Source of the DNA: Piezodorus guildinii
Lineage: Eukaryota; Arthropoda; Insecta; Hemiptera; Pentatomidae
Reading direction: 5' to 3'
Length of the DNA stretch: 64,000 nt
NCBI GenBank assembly: GCA_023052935.1
Contig: CM041294.1
Location: 20,546,635 to 20,610,634, forward strand
Shown here: piece by piece, positions 53,862-64,000 of the stretch
How the letters are laid out: each line of letters begins with the position of its first letter
Position numbering within the stretch: the stretch's first letter is position 1
Program-made: the position numbers and the translations under genes
Notes under the pieces: model-generated
The model's database searches: none
What the model was told of the DNA's origin: nothing
Seen by the model: only the letters and a program-made list of their open reading frames with translations

Positions 53862-54731
53862 ACTTTCACTTACTATATATAGTAAGGGGAAGTATTGCGA
53901 TCGTGAAAATTTTCGAATTCCAGTTTTCAACGGAAATACACGTTTTAGGGTCCCCTGAGTCCAAATAACCAAGTCCCGCAAAAAGGTCTGTGTGTGTGTG
54001 TGGTAACTCCCGGGCGGAAACGGTAAGTGCTATGAAACTGAAATTTCATATTTAAGACAACTATACGCCCGAGACGTGACAAAACTTTTTTCATCAAAAT
54101 GAGCTTACCAGAAGAGGCACTAGATACTATGCCTTTTTCACCGTTTTTCGATTTTCTCGAAAACGGTTCCGACGATTTTGATTAAACTCGCTACATCGAT
54201 GTAAAATTTAATGGGCTTTAATATCATTTGGATAAAAATGGTCTGACAGGGCTTAAATGCCTATATTCTTCTCCTAAAGTACCTTTAATTTTGTAGATTC
54301 AATAATAATAACTAGATTATCTTGTTAACGCTGATGAAAAACAGGTAAATATATAAATTGAATAAATTCGATACCCAACTAAAGGAGAAAACAGAAAAAA
54401 AATTGTTTTAATGCAATTTTTCGTTTTTGAACATAAGAGCAGTAATATACATGTATGATATACCGTTGGAAAGCTAAATATTTTAGAAAAAATATCATCT
54501 CATACACAAGCTTTTAAAAGTTAATAGAGGGTGATGAAATGAACATAAAACTAACTGATTATTTTAGATAATAATATAATAGATTTTTTAATAAAACACA
54601 TGTTTCTTATAAATTCAATTTGATTAATTCCTTAATAGTTTCACGTATTTTTATCTCTAACTGTATTTGAAAATTCTTTCATTGATTTTAAAAATCGAGG
54701 TAAGTGAAAGTCGTGTGTTGCCCGCACTAGA
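53862..54731 (-). repeat. N1 repeat, copy F (full length)
   Basis: Left palindromic end at 53862-53890, right end 'cgaggtaagtgaaagtcgtg' plus 'tgttgcccgcactaga' to 54731. This copy keeps the clearest inner 12-bp inverted terminal motif (GTAAGTGAAAGT against ACTTTCACTTAC). Confidence 0.88.
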
Positions 54732-56001
54732 TTTTTTTTCTTGGGATTTTAAATCAAGTAAATTGAAATATCTATGGATAATCCCTCCAATTTAGTTAAG
54801 TAAAAGATCACCAATTACATTTGCTAGTCCATACATAGCCCTTTGGTAAATACCTCAGGATTGGCAATTCACTTATACTCCCTAGGAAGATACTGGATCC
54901 AGTGAAGCAGCGGATATGCAGAGGCCCCAGGCTGATGGAAGAGCACTACTAAATATAAACAAGTGCTCAGAAAGGCTCATTCAATTTTTCCGGTCCGAGG
55001 AAACCCTATCCTTTTAGGAAAAGCAATTAGGGGAAGGGGAAAGGGGACTTCTTTGGTAACAACCCCTGACGTTTCGGCTCCGTGTTTGTACAGCTCAGGG
55101 GCGGCGTGATGGACGGTGGGGGAGGGAGGGTGAAATTTCCCTCGGATTGTTAGCCACTTCTTTTATCCCGTCTTAGCTTTTTATTATTTTTTATAATTCC
55201 TTGGGAGGAAAGGAGGCCTCCAGAATCGGCCAATCAACAAATCATACCCTTTTTCCTAAGCATACCCCTGGGATTAGAGCGCGCACCAATTCTGCCTTCT
55301 TGACACGAAGGAAATTGAGTCATTTCTCTCCGCTGGCAATTTTTTATACCTTCCTCTTAAGCGGCCTGTTATTATTCTTTAGGGGCTTGAGCATTTAGAT
55401 GAAGCTTTCAAGCTTTACACATAATTTTTATAGACTTATGCGAATGACTTGAATGATGACGAATGACGAAAAAAAAAATAGCCGGATTGGAATATTAAAT
55501 AATTAAGAATATACCATACAATGGTTTTACTTAGTACTTAATAACTACTTGGTACTTAATCTAAAATAGATAAGTACTTCAACTACTAAGAAACTTCCAG
55601 GCAGTCTGTGTTCTCTCAAAATAAGCTGCGGGGAATTAAGAATAGAACAAAAATCTGGAGAAACCGTGTGAAAGGTAGGAAGAAGAGTAGTAGCCTTTAG
55701 ATTGCGAATTGGCCAATCGTGACTCACCTATGGATACCTTATGGAAAAAGCGGATGAAAAGAAAGCGAACGATGGTCTGCATTTTCTTCCCGAGGCATTT
55801 TTTTTTTCTCGATTCATCATTTTTGGGTGATAATAAGAAGATACTCGACTTTGTCATAGAGGTACTAAAAGAAATTCAGCTTTACAATAAGATATAAATA
55901 TATATATATAATACTAATGATAAAATAAATAAGTTTAATATTAAATAATAAAAACAAATTAAATTAAACAAGCGAATCTAGGGTTAATAATACAAATTAT
56001 A
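54732..56001. other. Unassigned DNA, partly GC-richer
   Basis: 54880-55400 is less AT-rich and contains a purine-rich stretch 'gacggtgggggagggagggt'. A GAAACGTC block on the minus strand (55074-55081) with CCCCTGA/AGGGG arms recalls the hammerhead motifs, but the 5' core is incomplete. No coding frame convinces. Confidence 0.35.
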
Positions 56002-56923
56002 TTGGGTTATTGCACATGAAATTTCCGTTTTTATAGTTTCTGAAATATATAAAGGATTTTGCAGGTCTCTGTTGTTTTCTTCCAAATGTTTACATATTTA
56101 AAGTAAACAGTTACTAATCCTCTACCTTTGTATTATAAACATTAGCTTCCCAATCAATTACCCACTTTTTTGTATACCTCCAAATATGAACATGGAAACA
56201 CGTGATCTTCGAGTAATATTATTGTACGAGTTTAAACTCGGCCATTCAGCAGCTGAGGCCGCTACAAATATTTGCAAGGCGTTTGGGGAAGGGAGTGTTA
56301 ATGAACGGAGCATTCGCCGTTGGTTTGCTAAGTTTTCAGTTGGGGATACCGACTTGGAAAACTTGCCCCGAGGAAGACCTCCGTCCGTAATAGACAACGA
56401 TGTCCTCAAACATACAGTAGAAGGAAACCCCTCCCAAACAGTTAAAGGACTCTCAGCACAACTAAATGCATACGCATCTACCGTTTCCAGACATTTAAAG
56501 TGAATTGGGAAAGTAAAAAAGCTCGATACATGGCTACCTCATAATCTCACTGAGCGGCAGCAAGACCCCACGTTTCAAAATATGCCGTGCAAAAATTGAA
56601 AGAACTGGGCCACGAAGTTCTTCCGCACCCAGCATATTCTACCGACTCGTCTGCAACAGATTACCACCTCTTCAGGAATTTAGACAACTTCGTCAAAGGA
56701 TAACTTTTTTTAAATGATGATCAGGTGAAAAGTGCTTTTTCAGATTTTTTTTACTTCAAAGCTCAGAGTTTTTCAGTTCGGGGATAAAAAAGTTGGTGTC
56801 ACGTTGGGAAAAATGTGGAGAAAAATAAGGTAAATACTTCGAATAAAATTATCTTGTTTTCATATCGTATTTTTAATAAAAATCCATTACCTTGAAAACA
56901 GACATTTCATGTGACACAACCAA
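56002..56923 (+). mobile_element. Mariner element, internally deleted
   Basis: Terminal inverted repeats start 'ttgggttattgcacatgaaa' at 56002 and end with the diverged complement at 56923. TA flanks both ends (56000-56001, 56924-56925). At 922 bp it is about 350-400 bp shorter than a typical mariner, because the middle of the transposase is missing. Confidence 0.85.
56186..56830 (+). pseudogene. Mariner transposase relic (DNA-binding domain plus C-terminal scrap)
   Basis: 56186-56503 is open: 'LYEFKLGHSAAEAATNICKA', 'ERSIRRWFAKFSVGD', 'LENLPRGRPPSVIDND', 'STVSRHLK', the double HTH of mariner transposases, then a stop where 'K.IGKV.KLD.WLPH.LT..Q' continues. The catalytic block with the first two Asp residues is deleted. 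Remnants 'HPAYSTDSSATDYHLFRNLD' (third-Asp region, altered from SPDLAPTD to STDSSATD) lie near 56615-56680, with a last scrap 'VKSAFSDF'. Inactive. Confidence 0.85.
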
Positions 56924-57042
56924 ATACAATAGCCTAATCAAAAATATTCTGAATTTTTAAGAATAAAGGTTGGGGAGAAAGACTAAAAAAAATATCACCG
57001 GTATAGATATAAAAAAAAAAAATCAATTTTAATCTTTCATAG

Positions 57043-57306
57043 ATGGGTCGACCTTCTAAAACAGTGAATACTTCTAATTATAATGGCGAAATTCAAGATG
57101 AAGGGAAAATTAAAGGTTTTAAAGATCAACATAGGCAAAAACTATAACGACAGATAGACAAAATAAAAAGAGAGACTAATATTATTCTTTCACTTATATA
57201 TGAATCTTTTGAAACAGCTATAAAGCATATTCCTAAATGTTCGAATTTCCATGACACAAATGGCAGGTCCATCAACAAAAAAGGTGCTATATGTGAGGTG
57301 CTATAA
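57043..57306 (+). pseudogene. Unidentified 88-codon frame with one internal stop
   Basis: ATG opens 'MGRPSKTVNTSNYNGEIQDE' and the frame runs to TAA at 57304-57306 with a single TAA at codon 35. Then 'RQIDKIKRETNIILSLIYES' and 'FETAIKHIPKCSNFHD'. The residues are balanced for such AT-rich DNA and look like decayed coding sequence. Family unknown. Confidence 0.35.
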
Positions 57307-58308
57307 TATAACACATATTATCAGCCATTGAACAAAATGAACCATTGAACTCAGATTACCAACATCTCTCTACAACTTGATGTTTTAGAATTAAATGAAA
57401 GGAAAACAGGATGCACTCTCAACATAATCTAATTGCACAAACGTACTCTTCTTTCTCACGAAATTACAGTGCTAATCTAGAATTCCTAAAAAACTGCCTG
57501 AATTTTAATTTTTTTTTTTTTTTATACTGGTCCTTAACCATTTTTATTCTCTCTGATTATATCCGAGCCCTTAGAGAAAGTTGAGCCAAAGGGTGAGTGA
57601 ATACCGAGACCGGCAATGATTAGAGGTGGAGGTGCAGATAAAAGCAGTTGATCAATTATGCCGACTCCAAACTCCCCTTCACCCCCCAGATTACACCCAC
57701 TTCCTTTGGAGCACTAACGAAGCTCCTGTATGCAGCAGTTAGTGCCAAGCCAACTCCCTGTCTCCTCCAAATCTAATCACTTCTTATCAACTCTCAACTG
57801 GGTAACTACTTCGTTACCAAGCAGCCAATCCCAACTTCCTGATTGGTTCCTTCTTCATGTCAGGGTAGTTAAGTATTAGATAAATTTAAAAAAAAAAAAG
57901 AAAACTAATAAAGACTTTAGTAGAAAATTATTAATAAAAACTAGGAAGGTAGCTAGAAACAGTACATTTTCAATGTACCAAGACTGAGACGAAATAAAAT
58001 CAATTTCCATCATGCAACCTTCTTTTACTTTCCAAAATAAAAATAAATTTATACGGCTCCTGAGGGAAAAATACTTCATATGTTTCGAAAAGACCTGCTG
58101 CGTTGACGAGGACGGTTCTGCAAGGTATGCTAAAATTTAGAATAGGAAAAAAAAGTTATTCTGGGACTGGGTCCCTCAAGAATAACAGTTGTGAAAAATA
58201 ATAATGAGAAATATTTCTGATCAACAGAGACAAGGGTCATAATTAATTATTAGTAAAATTTAGAGACTTCTTCTCTAATATTAATGTACAACAAAAAGAA
58301 TATATATT
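57307..58308. other. Unassigned DNA
   Basis: Poly-T at 57509-57525 could be a retroelement tail. 57540-57860 is less AT-rich ('cttcaccccccagattacac') with no coding frame. Confidence 0.35.
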
Positions 58309-58980
58309 TTTTTTTTATCTTCAAACTTTTTGTATTCACACCTGTCAATAAATGGTGACAATCAGGGAATGTGATGATGAAGGAATGATAGCGTGGCAGG
58401 CATGATGGAGAGAAGATGTCCAGCGGCACCTCTTCCTGGCGTGCTTCTTATTACGGATTTAGCTTAGTATTGTCCGGCATGTTACTAGTGGCCATGCTCC
58501 GTATGAGATTGTTTGTAAGTCCGTGTAAGTTGTGAAAACGTTTGTAGAGGGTCCGAAACTGTTCGTTGACTGTTGGCATGTGTAGGTCTGTATGTAAAGT
58601 AGTGTTGCTAACGTACCATGGTGAGTTTTGGATTGAAAAATTTGAATTTTGCGTATGTGTGTCTTTTTGGCAGTCCCGTATATCTGTGAGGAGTAACTCC
58701 AAATGGGCTTCAGTAGGTAAGTGTAAGTGTTTAGTTTATGTTTAAGTTTTGAACATCTTGAGAGTAGTGAGTATAAAAGTTTTAGTCTTTTGTTTAGCGT
58801 TATCTGTTTGTTTTTGATGTGTTGGCCCCATTTCATTCTTCTGTCGAATGTCAAGCCCAGATATTTTATTGTGTCTGTCTGTGGAATTTGGATATTGTCA
58901 AGATATACTGGTGGGCAGGTGTTTTGTCGAAGAGTGAAAGTAATGTGTTGGGATTTATCCTGGTTAATTCAAAAAGAATA
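58309..58980 (-). pseudogene. Jockey-A/D-type LINE ORF2 3' end
   Basis: Poly-T, then a UTR starting 'ttgtattcacacctgtcaat'. Minus residues: 'DKSQHITFTLRQNTCPPVY', 'LTFDRRMKWGQHIKNKQITL', 'TYTYLLKPIWSYSSQIYGTA', 'KKTHIRKIQIFQSK', 'PWYVSNTTLHTDLHMPTV'. One frameshift lies near 58640-58700, and the terminal motif is lost. It is truncated at ~58980 by an A-rich run. Confidence 0.82.
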
Positions 58981-59247
58981 TTACACCAAAAAAAAAAAAA
59001 AAAAAATTAAAAAAAAAATCTAATGAAAACTATGTTCGACAAAATATTAAAATAAATGAAACATGTAATGAATTTTAAATTTAAGCAATGAACAATTTTT
59101 TCGTTTGTTTAAATTCTGATACCTAAATTCTTAAATTGATTTTGAGGTAAATGTAAGTCTGTTGTTGTGCACTCCAAATTTTTCTAAATTCTCGTGCCTT
59201 TATCAGTATATTATACACATGTGTTTTAATCACAAAAAAACATTTTT
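58981..59247. other. A-rich DNA with a vestigial N1 piece
   Basis: 'gaggtaaatgtaagtctg' followed by 'ttgttgtgcactccaaattt' at 59142-59180 looks like a strongly diverged inverted N1 5' end. Confidence 0.35.
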
Positions 59248-59391
59248 TTAAAATTATTTATTTATATAAACCGTATTTTTCAACGAGACTAGTAAATAGG
59301 CTAAAAGAAAATGGTCATGAACAAGACATGTAGAGAAGCTACCCATCATTTGTACTATAAAAATATTCTAAACTAGGTCTCGAGGCCGTCT
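59248..59391 (-). pseudogene. Jockey-C 3' tip
   Basis: 'agaagctacccatcatttgt' and 'aaactaggtctcgaggccgt' match the UTR and stop region of Jockey-C (17640-17712). Confidence 0.7.
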
Positions 59392-60129
59392 TAAAAAAAC
59401 AAATAAAATCCTTTATCCTATCTTTTTCTTTATTCAGTTCTCAAATTCTTTAATATTTCTTGAATGCTCCTTCTCATCAATACTGACTAGAAGAAATTTG
59501 TAAATTATTTTAGAATCAGGTTTTTGAAAAATGTATAAGGGCATGGTATAAATTGGAAAAGTAACTATGAAATTAATCAATCTGTGACGTAATCTAAGTC
59601 AAGATTATTATTATATCTTTAGAATTTCTAATAGATAATCATTTATACAAACATTATTCGATTTGTATCGCTCAATATACTACGCATGTGTTATTTTTCG
59701 CTCATGTTCCATCAATCGCCCGTTACCAAAGCCAGCATTTGAATACGACGTTGTTGAATACACTACCGGCACAACGCAACAGCCGTCCAAGATTGCATAC
59801 TTAGGGGCATTTGTGATAAAATATGATTTTTTTTTTTTTTTTAATGAACAACTTTGTTTTATTTTTTTAATAAATTTATTTGTATACAATTGAAACTATA
59901 TTTAAAGTATTATATGAAAATACTTTAGGAAAGTATTTCATAAAGTTGTAATGATATTTTTCTAACCTCTCTAAGGTTTCATCGATTCGCAGAAAGAGAA
60001 AGTAATCAGTATTTACTAAGAACAATAAAATCATTCATATAATCGGAAATTTTCTCTTTTATTTATTTTATAAAGCTTTTACAGAAATGGAAAACATATA
60101 AAAACTTTAAGTTCTATTATGTATTTGTT
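59392..60129. other. AT-rich DNA, unassigned
   Basis: A 50-codon stretch around 59700-59825 ('RPLPKPAFEYDVVEYTTGTT') followed by poly-T is not recognised. Confidence 0.35.
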
Positions 60130-60291
60130 TAATATATATTTAAATGGTTTGAAACTGTACTAAAAATTAGTAAAATAATTTATAGTTATAGGGGTGGAAA
60201 TATCTTGTGAAGAAACTACTCAGCAGTAGCACTTTAATGCTACTTTATAATATAAGATCTCGAGTCCATCGTATTTTTAATCGCCTCAGAG

Positions 60292-60293
<2 letters not shown>

Positions 60294-60358
<65 letters not shown>

Positions 60359-60362
60359 TATA
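60294..60362. repeat. (TA)n microsatellite
   Basis: Alternating TA with one AA break. Confidence 0.95.
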
Positions 60363-60548
60363 AAGGGGAGCCCGTGGCTTAGTGGTTAGCACGCTAGCCT
60401 GCCGCGCTGAAGTTGCCACCCACAAAAATTGGCGTAGGGAGTGATGTCCCTACCCTATAGAATGTCATCGAGAAACGCGGTGTGAAATATAACCCATACA
60501 GCGCGGCCAAGGGCCTCCAAGGCCTGTCGCGCCAACTGAAAAGATATA
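60363..60548 (+). repeat. tRNA-derived SINE candidate
   Basis: 'ggagcccgTGGCTTAGTGGt' contains an exact pol III A box (TRGCNNAGYGG), followed by 'tagcacgctagcc', a tRNA-like anticodon-arm region, a degenerate B-box region and a GC-rich body ('cagcgcggccaagggcctcc') ending in AT repeats. GC content is far above the surroundings. It is not a foldable tRNA. Confidence 0.6.
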
Positions 60549-60720
60549 TTATATATATAATAGAGGGTCTGCGACAAATAAGATATTACGATCATTATAG
60601 ATCATTTCATTTGTGATGAATTTATTTGAAAGGAACATTTAGGATTTTTTAACGGATTTTGGATTGTCAGGATTGAATATGGTAAGAATTAAAGAACCAA
60701 AGCTCACTGTAGTTCAGAAA

Positions 60721-61459
60721 CTTAAATAAAGATGGAAATCTATATATTTAGACGAATCTTAATTTATAAAAATGTGGAGTGTTGCCATTGGGCATATTCC
60801 CTTCATTTCTTTTCATGTGTATTATCTATATTATTAGCCAATTTACTTGATGTGTTTACTAATAAAGTTGTAAATTTTAATGAATTAATAAATATAAAAT
60901 TATAAACATACCTATATAGAACAGTTGATCATATTAATACTTTTTGATAAATAACTGCCAATTATAGTTTTGAACCACATACAACTTATATAAGATCATA
61001 CTGAATTTCATTTGATATTTCAGAGAAAAAATCAAATTTAATTATATTCAATAAGTCTACTTGTTTAAATTTTCTTTTGTCTGTGTTTCATTAAAAGTGA
61101 CGAGATGATATACGATTTTCGCTCTTTAGAGCTTTTTATGAATTGCTACAAGGATTTTTTTATTTTTAATTCAAGTGCGATATACATTAGGTGACATTAC
61201 CTGATTCTAAAGCTTGGCGGCTGTTAGTACCTGTTGCTCGAGCCATTTCTGTTTATAGACCGTGTAATGATCATCTTGATAAGACCCTCACTCAAGTTCA
61301 CTTGCACAGTAAACAGCTCGGAACTCAATGACATAGTATTTTCCACTACTATAAGGTAATTACGTTGTTGTTATCAACTTAGGTCTTTATTATCTAGATT
61401 TTTCATTATTGTTTTAAAATATAATACTCAAACTTTTCTAAGCTTCATAATTAAAGTAA
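60721..61459. other. AT-rich DNA, nothing recognised
   Basis: No supportable feature. Confidence 0.4.
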
Positions 61460-62037
61460 TGTATATATATTTATTTATTTAAAGTTATTTACAACTGTAT
61501 TAAAGAACACTGTAACTATGAGTAAATATGAGGAATAAAAAAAAAGTCATAAAAATGGCTTGAGAAAGAACTACCCAGTGGTAGCACTTCACTAACTATT
61601 TTAACTCAGTAGGTCCCGAGGCCACCTTCTTTTCAGTCGCCTTGGAGGGTTATCAGGGATATCTAAGGAAGATGATTTACGGACAAGTGGGTTTGTATGG
61701 GAAGGAAGTTTAGAATGAAAAGAGAGGAGCATCTATCACGGGCTATGTCTGAAACAAATGGGATGTTAAGGTCATTATAAATGAGTTGATTTGTAACAAA
61801 ATAAGGGTCATTCAGGATTTTGCGAAGGATTTTGGATTGTAAGGACTGGATGAGAGAGGAATTAGATGGTTTTGTAGAGCCCCAAAGCTCGATTCCATAT
61901 GTCAAAATAGGTCTGATAATAGTGATGTAAATAAGTCTTTTGTAATATACTGGAAGTTTTGAACGTTTGTCCAGTAAGAGTTGTAGTAATCGATATCTTC
62001 GAGCAGTTTCTTGTCGCTTCAGTCTTGTGTGAGGATA
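61460..62037 (-). pseudogene. Jockey-C ORF2 3' end, truncated
   Basis: The 3' UTR starts 'ttatttacaactgtattaa'. Minus residues 'TYGIELWGSTKPSNSSLIQS', 'LQSKILRKILNDPYFVTN' and 'DLNIPFVSDIARDR' follow Jockey-C closely; a frameshift separates the conserved terminal motif. The copy ends abruptly at ~62037 against the gypsy LTR. Confidence 0.82.
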
Positions 62038-62345
62038 ATATATAATTTTGGTGTTCGTGCTCGTTATTGTAAAAAAAAATATTTTATTTATTCAAAAGTT
62101 ACAAAATATCGATAATAACACTTTAAAAGACAATAATGACAATCTTGATAATAACAATATGGCTATACTAGATCTGACATAGATTACGTACCGTAATTAC
62201 TGCGAGGACTTGAAGAGAGTGCCCCCTGGGAGAAGGGACAGGGTATATAAAGGTTAATAGGACTGCTGAATAAGATTCAAGGAATATGGTGTGATCTGCA
62301 GGTGCACTATGGCCTCATGGTGGCGTGACTCCTCCGTCCTTATGA
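62038..62345 (-). mobile_element. Probable 3' LTR of the gypsy-type element
   Basis: This non-coding stretch follows the element's last ORF. On the minus strand it has TATATA (near 62245), and AATAAATAAAATA with a T-rich end near 62083-62096, as in an LTR with promoter and polyadenylation signals. A purine run (AAGGACGGAGGAG on the minus strand, near 62325-62337) may be the polypurine tract. The second LTR is outside the window, so the limits are approximate. Confidence 0.5.
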
Positions 62346-62370
62346 GAGTGAAGCCCACTGAACTCTAAAT

Positions 62371-64000
62371 TTAAGGATTTGGGACGGTTTGTCTATTCTG
62401 TAAATATTGAAACCAAGCTCTGGCTCTGCCATCAAAACATTCAGGTGGTTGAGGATGGGTACTTGGATTATCATTTGAAGGATTAGAACACAGTAATTCC
62501 AGTTTACAATACTGACGATAAAGATTATAGCATAAAAGATATAAACATATTACATAAAATATATAAGAAATAAATTGGGATACAGTTATATCATAAGGTT
62601 CTAATTCTTCTATTTCTATATTACTTAAGTCTATTTGTTGTAATTCCTCAAAAGTAAAATTTGTTGATACAATAGTTTTATTATTAACAGAATGATAGGA
62701 AATAAAAGGAATATTTACATTGTCAACATAAGAAAGTGGTACATTTATATTTACAAATTTCTCATTTTCATTAAGATTAAGGAGGCTAGTAGATGGTAGA
62801 TGATACATTTGTGTGTTTGTTACACTAGTTGTTACATTGCTAATATTAAAGGTTAAATATTGGTGTAATGTGGGTATAAGTTTGATTATAGGGTTTGTTC
62901 TTATTTCTACAGCTTTACAATCATTTAATTCCATATTCTTACATAATTCTAAAATACATTTGTCCTTAATCTCTATCATGTCTTTACAGTAATGATGATT
63001 ATTGAATTTAATACAATTTCCATTGTAAAACGAATTTTTAAATCTAATGATTAGTTGTTCTTTAATCTTTAGAGTAATGACTTTATTATTCCTTGTAACT
63101 GGATATGACATAGCATAATAAGTTGTTTTTGGCAATGATTTCAAAGGGATTTTAATAAAATAATAAATTAATCCTGTATCTGATAGGGAACAAAATGTGG
63201 AGCTAAGTAACCAGTTTAATTCTACATTTTCTGTGATTGGTTCTCCGAACGGTATGTTTAATTGTTCTAGTTCTCTAGTCGTTAATATGCTTGGATGGGT
63301 AATTCCTAATTTACATTGTTCTAAGGAAAATTCTATATCATTTAATTGATTTTCTACTAAATCTATGTTTATAAGTCTTAAAATTTCTAATAACGAAGAG
63401 CTTGCTCGATTAAGCAATCCAAGAGAGTTAGGGTGATTGGGGGTAGTATAATGTAATTCAATATTTAAGTAGTTTAGAAAATCTTTAAACAAGTTATTGT
63501 CGAATTCTCTTCCGTTGTCACATGATATTTTTTGGGGTTTTGGAAAATATGCTAAATATTTTTTCAATACTTTCATGCTTTCTATGGCATTATAACTCGT
63601 TGCGTAATAAGAAAATATTCTTTTGGAAAAAGTATCTACTATTAAATAAATGTAATAATTACTCATGTGTAAGGTATCAATCATTAAATCTGTAAAGGGT
63701 TTCTCAGGTGTGGGAGTAATTTTAAATTTTTGTTTTATAGGTCTTCTATCGTATTTGCCTTTTCCACATGTGTCACATTTGTTTATAATTTCTGTGATAT
63801 GATCTTTCATATTGGGCCAATAAAATTTGGTTTTCAAAACTAAATATGTTTCATTTATACCTCTGTGGCATGTCTTGGCGATATGATAATCAAGGATAAG
63901 TAATTTCTGGTCTTCCGTGTTCTTTACATCTGGCAATAGTTTATAATATCTTTTAATTCTATTTGTGGGAAATTTTTCTCTAATGAGTGATGCAACTTTA
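62371..64000 (-). pseudogene. Gypsy/errantivirus-like integrase fused in frame to an Env-like C-terminal part (runs off the window)
   Basis: The frame is open from the window edge to 62371. Residue numbers count from the TTG codon at 63936. Integrase: HHCC zinc site H18, H24, C54, C57; catalytic core with D87 and D140. The third acidic site is N176 in place of Glu, at the exact D-35-E spacing ('LGLLNR'), so strand transfer should be lost. From ~195 on, the sequence is no longer integrase: 'LGITHPSILTTREL', 'GLIYYFIKIPL', a Cys-rich ectodomain-like region, a single membrane segment at ~455-473 ('FISYIFYVICLYLL') and a short tail. This is the order of the membrane-proximal half of insect retrovirus (baculovirus-F-like) Env. 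The integrase C-terminus and Env N-terminal half are missing, so the fusion looks like an in-frame internal deletion. Defective. Confidence 0.75.

Larger units (their letters stand above)
60130..60720 (-). pseudogene. Jockey-C 3' fragment interrupted by (TA)n and a SINE
   Basis: 60130-60293 carries the UTR, the stop region and the terminal basic codons. 60630-60720 continues further into the thumb ('ggattttggattgtcaggat', 'aaagaaccaaagctcac'). Between them lie a (TA)n tract and the SINE-like unit at 60363-60548. About 130 bp of Jockey sequence is missing. Confidence 0.65.

Noticed and set aside
55069..55103. Fourth full hammerhead motif (minus strand)
   Set aside because: GAAAC-GTC and CCCCT/AGGGG arms are present, but the CTGANGA core is interrupted (CTGAGCT).
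59663..59893. ORF before a poly-T tract as a processed pseudogene
   Set aside because: The poly-T lies on the wrong strand for the + ORF, and no protein family was recognised.
60363..60430. A functional tRNA gene
   Set aside because: Only the A box is convincing; acceptor and T arms do not pair and the B box is degenerate.

Overview
This window looks like arthropod, most probably insect, nuclear DNA. It is AT-rich, has no operons or Shine-Dalgarno-led genes, carries long (TA)n microsatellites, and is filled with Jockey-clade, RTE-like, I-like, CR1-like and R1-like LINEs, Tc1/mariner, Tigger/pogo, gypsy and BEL/Pao elements. The only host gene I can support is on the + strand: two exons of an alpha-2-macroglobulin/TEP/CD109-family protein (3713-3838 and 23314-23546). 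They share a phase-1 junction across a 19.5 kb intron. A third, weaker exon candidate lies at 39030-39250. Nearly everything else is mobile DNA in introns or flanks.

Layout. 1-3700: two copies of an unclassified ~0.85 kb repeat (here 'N1'), each invaded by a Jockey fragment. 3.7-3.84 kb: macroglobulin exon. 3.9-6 kb: Jockey-C and RTE-like relics, and a perfect 93-bp inverted repeat whose right arm begins exactly where a hammerhead-like motif would cleave. 6.8-16.9 kb: a three-level nest. A dead Tigger/pogo transposon is split by Jockey-A (13-bp target duplication), whose 5' UTR is split by Jockey-B (10-bp target duplication). Jockey-A has two intact ORFs; Jockey-B has an intact ORF1, a once-broken ORF2 and a recognisable Inr/DPE core promoter. 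17.5-19.9 kb: 5'-truncated Jockey-C. 20-23.3 kb: AT-rich intron. 23.3-23.55 kb: second exon. 23.6-27.1 kb: LINE relics and a decayed duplicate of 65 bp of the second exon.

28-30.9 kb: an N1 copy split by a young I-like LINE fragment (14-bp target duplication, intact RNase H ORF). 31-33 kb: Jockey-D and RT relics. 33.1-33.95 kb: diverged tandem array. 34.5-39 kb: N1, Jockey-D, a LINE ORF1 relic, a Jockey ORF1 fragment and N1. 39-42.5 kb: candidate exon, R1-like tail, a BEL/Pao LTR-PBS remnant, and an inverted pair of hammerhead-like motifs. 43.9-50.2 kb: N1, a tRNA-derived SINE, a pair of direct LINE repeats and a dead Tc1 element inserted in a (TA)n tract. 50.2-52.2 kb: two LINE relics. 53-54.7 kb: two N1 copies. 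56-56.9 kb: internally deleted mariner. 58.3-62 kb: Jockey relics and a second SINE. 62-64 kb: the 3' end of a gypsy/errantivirus-like element with an integrase-Env fusion ORF running off the window.

Jockey family labels A-D and 'N1' are my own working names. Assignments rest on motifs read by eye; no database search was possible, so clade names are provisional.
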